A stretch of DNA of 54,904 bases from JANNNF01 sp040385825 (GTDB lineage Bacteria; Pseudomonadota; Alphaproteobacteria; Rhodobacterales; Rhodobacteraceae). The notes beneath the pieces are model-generated. The model had not been told where the DNA came from, searched no databases, and saw only the letters and a program-made list of their open reading frames with translations. Below are positions 25,115 to 31,390 of this stretch, in pieces; within the stretch, counting starts at the first letter, position 1; each line of letters opens with the position of its first letter. The position numbers and the translations under genes were made by a program. The stretch spans positions 1 to 54,904 of the forward strand of contig JAZKGQ010000034.1 in assembly GCA_040385825.1 (NCBI GenBank), written 5' to 3'.

Positions 25115-26100
25115 CCGGACTTCTTGACCGGTGCCGCAGCTTTCTGGGCCGCGAAACCTTTGGTCTGATCCTGCTGATGGCGGCCATGGTGCTGGCCTTC
25201 AGCCTTGCCAGCCCCCGGTTCCTGACCGGTGCCAATCTGGCCTCGATGGGGTTTCAGGCCCCCTTGCTGGGCCTGCTGACCATTGCCATGCTGGCCCCGA
25301 TGATTTCGGGCGGGTTCAACCTTGCAGTCATCTACACGGCCAACATCTCGGGTCTGACCTTCGCCTGGGTTCTGCTGCAATTCGGCGGGGTCGAGGCCGG
25401 GCCGGGTGCCATCCTTGCGGGCGTCGTGGCGGCGCTAGCCGTCGGCGCGCTGGCCGGGGCGGTGATGGGCGTGGTGATTGCCTATGTCGGGGCACATCCG
25501 ATCCTTGTGTCCTTGGCAATGATGATCTTCCTGCGCGGTCTGGGAGAGTTTCTGACCAAGGGCGGCGACATCTCGGGCTTTCCGGAAACCATCGCCTTTC
25601 TGGGGCATGGCACGGTCCTCGCCGTGCCGGTGCCGATGATCCTTTTCGGTCTTGTCGCCCTGGCCTGGCACATCCTGTTGCGCCGCAGCAGACACGGCTT
25701 TTCGGTTTACATGGTCGGGTCCAACATCCGGGCCGCCGCATATGCGGGGCTGCACACCAAACGTACGCTGGTGATGATCTATGCCCTGTCCGGCATGGTC
25801 TGCGCCATCGCGGGGATCCTGATGCTGGCCCGGTTCAACTCGGTCCGAGTCGGGCATGGCGAGGCGCTGCTGCTGGTCACCGTGCTCGCGATATTCCTGG
25901 GCGGGATAGATCCCTTCGGCGGGCACGGCAAGGTTGCCCCGGTCATCCTGTCCATCCTGATCCTGCAGATCCTGTCCTCGGGGCTGAACCTGATCGGGGC
26001 CAATCAACACCTCGCAACTGCCGTCTGGGGCCTGTTCCTGATCGCCGTCATGATCTTGCGATCCGGATTTGCCTCTGCATTTTTTCTTGGAAAGGACTGA
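25111..26100 (+). CDS. Sugar ABC transporter permease 2 (CUT2)
   Basis: A second BPD_transp_2 permease of 329 residues. It has ISGGFNLAVIYTANISGL and the coupling loop SRHGFSVYMVGSNIRAAAYAGLHTKR. It pairs with permease 1 as a heterodimer, as in the rhamnose-type and AI-2-type importers. AAAGGAGG sits immediately upstream of the ATG at 25111. The epimerase gene follows 4 bp after its stop. Confidence 0.88.
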   Translation: MTGLLDRCRSFLGRETFGLILLMAAMVLAFSLASPRFLTGANLASMGFQAPLLGLLTIAMLAPMISGGFNLAVIYTANISGLTFAWVLLQFGGVEAGPGAILAGVVAALAVGALAGAVMGVVIAYVGAHPILVSLAMMIFLRGLGEFLTKGGDISGFPETIAFLGHGTVLAVPVPMILFGLVALAWHILLRRSRHGFSVYMVGSNIRAAAYAGLHTKRTLVMIYALSGMVCAIAGILMLARFNSVRVGHGEALLLVTVLAIFLGGIDPFGGHGKVAPVILSILILQILSSGLNLIGANQHLATAVWGLFLIAVMILRSGFASAFFLGKD

Positions 26101-26104
26101 CACC

Positions 26105-26953
26105 ATGGAAGGATTTGGCGTTCACACCAGCATGTGGACGATGAACTGGGACCGCGCGGGCGCCGAGCGCGCCGTCGCCGGCGCCACGCAATATGGCGTT
26201 GATTTTATCGAGATCCCGATGCTTCGCCCGCATGAGATCGACCCCGCCCACACCGCGGCCTTGTTGGAAAAAAGCGGGTTGCGCGCCGTCTGTTCGCTGG
26301 GCCTGCCGCAGGAATGCTGGGCCTCGGTGCATCCGGAACGCGCCGCCGACTATCTGAAGCTCGCGCTGGACAAGACCAAGGCCTGCGGGGCCGAAGCCCT
26401 TTCGGGCGTAACATTCGGCGGTATTGGCGAACGCACCGGCCTGCCCCCGACCGCGACCGAATATGACAACATCGCCAAAGCGCTGACTGTCGCTGCGGCG
26501 CATGCCAAGAAGATCGGGCTGCTGTTCGGGATCGAGCCGGTAAACCGCTACGAAAACCACCTGCTGAACACCGGCTGGCAGGCGCGCGACATGATCCATC
26601 GGATCGGCGCGGACAACATCTTCATCCACCTTGACACCTATCACATGAACATCGAGGAAAAGGGTGCCGGCAACGGCATCCTCGATGCCCGCGAGTTTTT
26701 GAAGTATATCCATCTCAGCGAAAGCGACCGCGGCACGCCGGGCGAAGGCACCTGCGATTGGGATGAAATCTATTCCACCCTTGCGGCGATCGGGTTCAAG
26801 GGCGGGCTTGCAATGGAAAGCTTCATCAACATGCCGCCGGAAATCGGCTATGGCCTGGCCGTCTGGCGGCCGGTGGCCAACAGCCATGACGAGGTGATGT
26901 CGAAGGGCCTGCCCTTCCTGCGCAACAAGGCGGCGCAGTATCGGCTGATCTGA
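26105..26953 (+). CDS. Ketose 3-epimerase (D-tagatose/D-psicose 3-epimerase family)
   Basis: A 282-residue TIM-barrel sugar epimerase. The metal-binding catalytic residues are in place with the same spacings as Pseudomonas D-tagatose 3-epimerase (33, 26, 35): Glu144 (GIEPVNRYE), Asp177 (HLDTYHMN), His203 (YIHLSE) and Glu238 (MESF). The reaction would be C3 epimerisation of a free ketose such as D-tagatose, D-psicose or L-ribulose in the cytoplasm after import. The true substrate is not determined by sequence. It is the last gene of the operon. No kinase or dehydrogenase is present in the window to complete the pathway. Confidence 0.85.
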   Translation: MEGFGVHTSMWTMNWDRAGAERAVAGATQYGVDFIEIPMLRPHEIDPAHTAALLEKSGLRAVCSLGLPQECWASVHPERAADYLKLALDKTKACGAEALSGVTFGGIGERTGLPPTATEYDNIAKALTVAAAHAKKIGLLFGIEPVNRYENHLLNTGWQARDMIHRIGADNIFIHLDTYHMNIEEKGAGNGILDAREFLKYIHLSESDRGTPGEGTCDWDEIYSTLAAIGFKGGLAMESFINMPPEIGYGLAVWRPVANSHDEVMSKGLPFLRNKAAQYRLI

Positions 26954-26982
26954 CGCCGCACGTTTCAACCATCGGCCTTGCC

Positions 26983-27007
26983 GGGCGCGCAGCTTGCTTG
27001 CGCGTCC
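26983..27007 (+). terminator. Hairpin after the epimerase gene (possible terminator)
   Basis: GGGCGCGCA (26983-26991) pairs with TGCGCGTCC (26999-27007), one G-U pair included, around a 7-nt loop. There is no T tract. It is placed 30 bp after the operon end. Confidence 0.45.
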
Positions 27008-27091
27008 GACCCAAGCATCGACGATGTGCTGTCCATCGGCGGGGCGAATGAAGGCCTGACCCCCCTGCCCCCAAACAAAAAATACAAGCAT

Positions 27092-27107
27092 ATTCAATAC
27101 ATTGAAT
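27092..27107. repeat. Perfect 16-bp AT-rich palindrome downstream of repC
   Basis: ATTCAAT-AC-ATTGAAT is a perfect palindrome around a 2-bp centre, in a locally AT-rich patch between the sugar operon and the 3-prime end of repC. Its function is unknown. It could be a protein-binding site of the replication region. Confidence 0.5.
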
Positions 27108-27159
27108 GCGGGCGTCACCCCCCTGCCCTGCCCTTGCAGACAAGAACCCTTTGCCCGTG

Positions 27160-28338
27160 TCATCGGGCGAATGCCAGTTGGCCATGGCCAACCTGTGATC
27201 CCGCCCCCAAGGCAATGATCCGCGACAAATAGCTGTCAGGGCATATCACCTCATCGGCCTTGTCGGCCATCTGGTCGGCCGCCATCACGGTTTCCCACAG
27301 ACCAAGGGTTGAAATGGCCCGTGCAAGTACGCCTTGCTGTATTCTCAGCATCTTTCCGAACCCGAATACAAGCTGAAGCAACCCATGCTCCGAACATGGC
27401 ACTTCGGGGTAGAATGCCGGGATCGTCGTCAGACGTGCCCAAAGCTCTGTGATGCAGAGCGGCATGGTTTTTTTTGTATATGGTTTATCTGTCTCTTTGT
27501 GCCGGACATTCTGGCCGTCTGTGCCGGTCTTTTCTTCGCGGATCAGGGCAGTATGGCTGTTGTCGATGGTGGCGGTGTCGGCCGGATTTTCCAGGGTCAG
27601 CCCTGCGTGCTGCCGTGTGTCCTCAAGGCGGATGGTCCCGTTCAGAATGGCTTTCAGCCTGTCGATGATGGCAAGCGCCTGAAGCCGCGTGGTGCCGGTG
27701 CGGCGCAGCATGTTGCGGGTCGCCTCGACAAAGCCGCGGGCGTCATCCGCCAGATCCTGTGCCAGACATTCGATCCGCAGTTTCTGGACGAAGGACTTCA
27801 GCCCGCGAAGCTCGCTGGCCTCGTCGCGATGTTGTTGCGCCAGCGCCAGAATCTGACCCGAGCGGGCAAGAAGCGGTGACAAGTCGATGCCAAAGGCCCC
27901 GATCACCCTGCCCTTCCGAAGGATGGGAAACCGCTTGCCATTGGCACTGTCCCGCCGCTGGATCAGGTCAACCGCCTCCAGCCTTGCCAGATGCCGGCGA
28001 AGCTGCCGGTCGGTGATGCCTTTTGCGCGAAAGCACAGTGTATCGTTGCAGGCAAAAACCGTCAGCAAGGTCAAAGGCGTGATCGGCCCGTCTTTCCCGG
28101 TCTTGGCGTCATGGCAAGGCAGGCAACTCAACAAGGCGTCCAGAACCACGACAGAGGCGGCCCGAAGGCCAAGCTCGCGGCTTGCCGTGTTGACCGCGGC
28201 CATCAAGTCGCGCCGCGTGACGGCCGCAAAATGAGGCTGCTGCGCGATCGTGCCGACGCCAGAAAAGGCATCATCCATCGTGAAGGCACAGCTTTGCCGT
28301 GCCCCGACATTCAGTGTCGTGACCTGTGTGTGTTCCAT
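27160..28338 (-). CDS. repC: Replication initiator RepC of a repABC plasmid
   Basis: A 392-residue initiator, the usual size. The N-terminal winged-helix region (TRRDLMAAVNTASRELGLRAASVVVLDALLSCLP, FACNDTLCFRAKGITDRQLRRHLARLEAVDLIQRRDSANGKRF) matches RepC. The middle is coiled and Lys/Thr-rich, and the C-terminal domain follows. RepC binds an origin inside its own gene; an AT-rich patch lies at 27463-27500. A parS-like palindrome is embedded in its last codons. It is transcribed leftwards after repA and repB, with a 231-bp gap to repB that carries a predicted counter-transcribed RNA and another parS. Confidence 0.92.
   Translation of the reverse strand: MEHTQVTTLNVGARQSCAFTMDDAFSGVGTIAQQPHFAAVTRRDLMAAVNTASRELGLRAASVVVLDALLSCLPCHDAKTGKDGPITPLTLLTVFACNDTLCFRAKGITDRQLRRHLARLEAVDLIQRRDSANGKRFPILRKGRVIGAFGIDLSPLLARSGQILALAQQHRDEASELRGLKSFVQKLRIECLAQDLADDARGFVEATRNMLRRTGTTRLQALAIIDRLKAILNGTIRLEDTRQHAGLTLENPADTATIDNSHTALIREEKTGTDGQNVRHKETDKPYTKKTMPLCITELWARLTTIPAFYPEVPCSEHGLLQLVFGFGKMLRIQQGVLARAISTLGLWETVMAADQMADKADEVICPDSYLSRIIALGAGSQVGHGQLAFAR
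27177..27192. other. parS: parS-like centromere site inside the 3-prime end of repC
   Basis: GTTGGCCATGGCCAAC is a perfect 16-bp palindrome. It differs by two central bases from the site at 28521-28536 and fits the repABC parS pattern GTT...AAC. It is expected to bind the RepB encoded here. Confidence 0.8.
27463..27500. other. oriV: AT-rich patch within repC, candidate origin unwinding region
   Basis: A run of T residues followed by gtatatggtttatc gives a markedly AT-rich stretch within an otherwise GC-rich coding sequence. In studied repABC replicons the origin lies within repC in an AT-rich segment, so this is the likeliest place. No iterons were recognised. Confidence 0.5.
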
Positions 28339-28381
28339 CTGATTTCAGACGGCAAATTGATACCTGTCACCGAAATCGGTG

Positions 28382-28471
28382 TTGCAGCGATTCGATTTTG
28401 GGGGTACCAATAAAGTGCGAGTAAATCGGGACCCTCTGGAGTGCTTCACCGCCTTCGGGGGGTTTCTTTTT
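28382..28471 (+). ncRNA. Predicted counter-transcribed RNA between repB and repC (inc-alpha/RepE-like)
   Basis: On the strand opposite repABC there is a weak promoter, TTGCAG (28382-28387), 17 bp and TACCAA (28405-28410). It is followed by about 50 nt ending in a GC hairpin (28448-28463, one mismatch) and TTTCTTTTT. A short antisense RNA at this exact place controls RepC levels and incompatibility in known repABC plasmids. The terminator is the strongest element and the promoter is weak. The RNA itself would run from about 28417 to 28471. Confidence 0.6.
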
Positions 28472-28520
28472 GCGCTACTGTCTGCCTCCTTGCTGTTGGG
28501 TTTCTGTCGGTTCGGTCTAG

Positions 28521-28536
28521 GTTGGCCGTGGCCAAC
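28521..28536. other. parS: parS-like centromere site between repB and repC
   Basis: GTTGGCC-GT-GGCCAAC has two perfect 7-bp arms. The same 7-bp arms recur at 27177-27192, flanking repC. It is located 34 bp from the repB stop codon, a typical place for parS in repABC replicons. Confidence 0.8.
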
Positions 28537-28569
28537 CCTTGTAAATCAATAGCTTGTCTGACGCAGCTG

Positions 28570-29526
28570 TCAGGGTTTGGCCTTCCACTCGTCATAAAGA
28601 CGCTCAAGCCGCTGTTCGACAAAAGCGATAAATCCGCGTGCGGATTTATCGGAAACCTCGATCAGCAGACGCTGGCCACGCGACTTGAACGCCACGGGCG
28701 CATCTTTCATCTGGTTCAGCGGGGCAGGGGGGGCGGCGGGGCTGATGGCATTTGCCGAAACCAGCCGCGCCTCCTGCAACCGCTGAAGCGCCGTGATCAC
28801 CGCCCCGAGCCGTTCGGCGGCAGGGCCAGTCTGGGGCACCAGCGACGCAATCACCGCCTCTGCCGGTGCTGCCTCCTCCTTGATCAGGCGGCGCAGTTCC
28901 AGCCAGGGGCGACGACCCGCATCATGGGCCGCGCCGATCCTGTAGATCACCGCGTCGGGAACATCGCGCGCCACCCCGATCAGCTTGCTCAGCGTGCCCT
29001 TGTCGACCGCAAGCACATCGCCAATCTCGACCCGCGAAAAGCCTTGCTCCTCCAGCTTGACCGCAAAGATCGCCTGTTCAATGAAGCTGCGTTCCAGACG
29101 GGCGGAATTTTCAAGGGCCTGCGAGACAAGCGCCTCGCGATGGTCCATTTCCCGGATATAGGCCTTGACCTTGATGCCCAGCACACGGCAGGCCGCAATC
29201 CGGCGCCGGCCATAGACAACCTCGTAGCGCGGGCCGGGGCCACGCCGGTAGCGCAGCAGGGCAGGCAGTTGCTGCCCCGAGGTCCGCAGCGATTCAATCA
29301 GATCCTCAAGGCCTTCGGTCACATCGAAGCGGTCGGCGATTTCGGACTCGGCAATATCGCTGATGTCCACCTCCTGCGCCGCCTGCGCCGATACCTGAGA
29401 CAGGACATCCGACATGCTTTTCAGGGATCGGGGCGCCGCCGGCGGATCATCCGGCCTTGCACCCGCAGCCTCTGCGGTTCTGGACCCCATCTGAGCCAGA
29501 CTTTTTGCCAGCAGATCACGCTTCAT
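28570..29526 (-). CDS. repB: Plasmid partition protein RepB (ParB family)
   Basis: A 318-residue centromere-binding protein. The ParB/Sulfiredoxin-like domain includes GRRRIAACRVLGIKVKAYIREMDHREAL, and the helix-turn-helix is EQGFSRVEIGDVLAVDKGTLSKLIGVA. The N-terminal segment interacts with RepA and the C-terminal part dimerises. It overlaps the end of repA by 11 bp, as is common. It should bind the two parS palindromes nearby. Confidence 0.9.
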   Translation of the reverse strand: MKRDLLAKSLAQMGSRTAEAAGARPDDPPAAPRSLKSMSDVLSQVSAQAAQEVDISDIAESEIADRFDVTEGLEDLIESLRTSGQQLPALLRYRRGPGPRYEVVYGRRRIAACRVLGIKVKAYIREMDHREALVSQALENSARLERSFIEQAIFAVKLEEQGFSRVEIGDVLAVDKGTLSKLIGVARDVPDAVIYRIGAAHDAGRRPWLELRRLIKEEAAPAEAVIASLVPQTGPAAERLGAVITALQRLQEARLVSANAISPAAPPAPLNQMKDAPVAFKSRGQRLLIEVSDKSARGFIAFVEQRLERLYDEWKAKP

Positions 29527-30718
29527 GGTTGCCTCCGCGACCCCAGGCGGTCTGGATCATCTTTTCGATGTCATTGGAAAAGCTCATCACCGATTCCAGT
29601 GCCCGTTCATAGGTTTTCCGGTTCTTCGCGGTGGCAAGATCGACTTCAAAAATTGTCTTCTGTGACAGGCCGGCCTCGCTGACCGCCGAGGATTTGACGA
29701 AAGGTGTGGTGATGACGCTGTCGCCCAGAAGTTGCCTCAGCCATTCCGCCAGATCCTGCTGCGTGCTGATCGCCGTGTCAAAGCGCGTCAGCAGATAGGC
29801 AAAGTTGTCATAGGCGCCGATGCCGCCGTTGGAATACAGCACTTCCAGCACACCCGATGCCATGGTCAGAAACTGGCTGGCCGAGGCCAGATCGACGCGT
29901 TCCGGGATAATGGTCATCAGCAGCGACGTAGACGCGCAGACCGCAGCCATTGTCAGATAGCCAAGCTGGGGGGGGCAGTCGATCAGGACGATGTCATAAT
30001 CGTCTTCCACCTGGCGCAGCGAATCCCGGATCCGGTTGAAGAAAACCGGCTGTTCCCCCCGGCTCAACGCCATGGGGGTTTCGGTCTCGAACTCTGACAG
30101 CATGATCCCGCCGGGGACCAGATCAAGGTTCGGAAAATAGGTCTTGCGCAGAATGTCGGTGATCGGGGACCGGGATGTTTCGCCATCGTTATAGCGGATC
30201 GCGTCATACAGCGTTCCCCCCTGGCGAAAATCGATCTCTGGTTGATAGCCGAAGAACGTGGTCAGCGATGCCTGCGGGTCCGCGTCGACCAGACACACCC
30301 GGTAGCCACGCAGCGCCAGCCGCATGCCAAGGGTCACCGTCGTCGTCGTCTTGCTGCTGCCCCCCTTGAAGTTGACCGTGGACCAGATCTGCAACTTGTC
30401 GCCGGGACGGCGGCCCGGCAGAAACTGCAGCGGATCCTTGGCGTTCTGTGCCAGCGTCCTGCGGATTTCCAGAATGTTCTCGGCGGTATAAAGCCGCTTG
30501 TTGCCCGGCCCTTGCTCGACCTCGGGAATGCGGCCGTCGAAATGGGCCTTGCGCAAATAGCCATCGCTGACGCGCAAAAGCTCTCCGACCTCGGCGCTGT
30601 TGAAGCTGCGAAGCGTCTTTTCCTCTTTCGGCGCCAGAAACAGCTTGGACATGTGTTCCAAAGCCTCTGACAGCCGTTCCGCATCGGCCTTCAGTTTGCT
30701 GTGCAGCACTGGATGCAT
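29516..30718 (-). CDS. repA: Plasmid partition ATPase RepA (ParA family)
   Basis: A partition ATPase of 400 residues. An N-terminal MerR-like helix-turn-helix region (FNSAEVGELLRVSDGYLRKAHFDGRIPEVEQG) is followed by the deviant Walker A (FKGGSSKTTT), the switch region DADPQASLTTFFG, and IVLIDCPPQLG. It drives plasmid segregation with RepB and represses its own operon. The start at 30718 (ATG) is preferred to an in-frame TTG at 30784. It gives the usual length and leaves upstream a 12-bp inverted repeat that looks like an operator. The longer form of 422 residues cannot be excluded. Confidence 0.88.
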   Translation of the reverse strand: MHPVLHSKLKADAERLSEALEHMSKLFLAPKEEKTLRSFNSAEVGELLRVSDGYLRKAHFDGRIPEVEQGPGNKRLYTAENILEIRRTLAQNAKDPLQFLPGRRPGDKLQIWSTVNFKGGSSKTTTTVTLGMRLALRGYRVCLVDADPQASLTTFFGYQPEIDFRQGGTLYDAIRYNDGETSRSPITDILRKTYFPNLDLVPGGIMLSEFETETPMALSRGEQPVFFNRIRDSLRQVEDDYDIVLIDCPPQLGYLTMAAVCASTSLLMTIIPERVDLASASQFLTMASGVLEVLYSNGGIGAYDNFAYLLTRFDTAISTQQDLAEWLRQLLGDSVITTPFVKSSAVSEAGLSQKTIFEVDLATAKNRKTYERALESVMSFSNDIEKMIQTAWGRGGNHEA

Positions 30719-30746
30719 ATTCGCCGCCTGTCCCGTATCGTCGCTT

Positions 30747-30793
30747 TCGCGTTCCTTGACCCTATCTTTCGCAGAAAGTGGCAAGGAACGCGA
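30747..30793. promoter_or_regulatory. 12-bp inverted repeat upstream of repA (probable autoregulatory operator)
   Basis: TCGCGTTCCTTG (30747-30758) is perfectly repeated in inverted orientation as CAAGGAACGCGA (30782-30793). A smaller CTTTC-GCA-GAAAG dyad lies between them. The heptamer TCGCGTT also recurs at 30815-30821 and, inverted, at 31047-31053. ParA-type repressors of repABC operons bind inverted repeats at their promoter, so this is the likely RepA operator. Confidence 0.6.
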
Positions 30794-31300
30794 TGGATGA
30801 TGTTATTGTTGTTTTCGCGTTACAGATATGACGCTGCTGCGACAGAAACTCAAGACAAATTCTTCTGCCTGCGCTTGTGGCAAACGGATCGCAAACCACC
30901 AGATCCTGAATGCAGTTGATGTGCCATCGCAGAAGTGTCTGGCAGTATATTGATATTGTTGTAGAAAACTGTCAAAGACTTATCCACAGGCCGCATTGCG
31001 CAGATTGCAAGGGCAAAGGTCGCAAGACTGTGCGTTTCGCAGCAGTAACGCGATTGCCGCAGATTTGTCGGCCATTGTGTTCAAAGACCGACTCGCGCGA
31101 TTCCATAACCGCCCCGGCAGACCGCACGCGTTTGAAGGCGCAAGGGAACGAATCCTGTTACTGCCGTAGGCAAGGCCCATGCGGCAGGGGGGGCAGGTTC
31201 TGCTGATCCGCCCAAAATGCCTGCTCCCAGAATGCGTGACACCGCCCCGGCCTTGGCGGCGATGCGGTCGCCCGCTTGATCTCGCGGCGGCAATCCGGGC
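30794..31300. other. Non-coding region between repA and the copper ATPase gene, with one DnaA box
   Basis: No supported gene lies in this region of about 500 bp. It contains a perfect DnaA box TTATCCACA (30980-30988), further copies of the TCGCGTT heptamer, and several cgcag-attg-like words without clear periodicity. A long open frame on the minus strand covers part of it but is the antisense shadow of the ATPase gene. It may hold the repA promoter and accessory origin elements. Confidence 0.5.
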
Positions 31301-31331
31301 TTGACCTTCCAATGCTGGCAAGCCGCATGCT
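31301..31331 (+). promoter_or_regulatory. CueR-type promoter of the YHS/HMBD copper ATPase
   Basis: There is a -35 TTGACC (31301-31306), a 19-bp spacer beginning TTCCAATGCTGG, and a -10 CATGCT (31326-31331). The over-long spacer and CTTCC...GGCAAG dyad are the CueR signature and match three other sites in this window (36728, 36796, 38662). Confidence 0.78.
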
Positions 31332-31390
31332 GTTGCCCAAGGCCGAAACCTTTGGCCTTTGCGCTGCACAGACTGCAAAAGGGGAACACC

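Noticed and set aside
28543..28576. CTGAC...GTCAG inverted repeat near the repB stop as a parS
   Set aside because: Only 5-bp arms and no GTT/AAC ends; the two GTTGGCC palindromes nearby are far better candidates.
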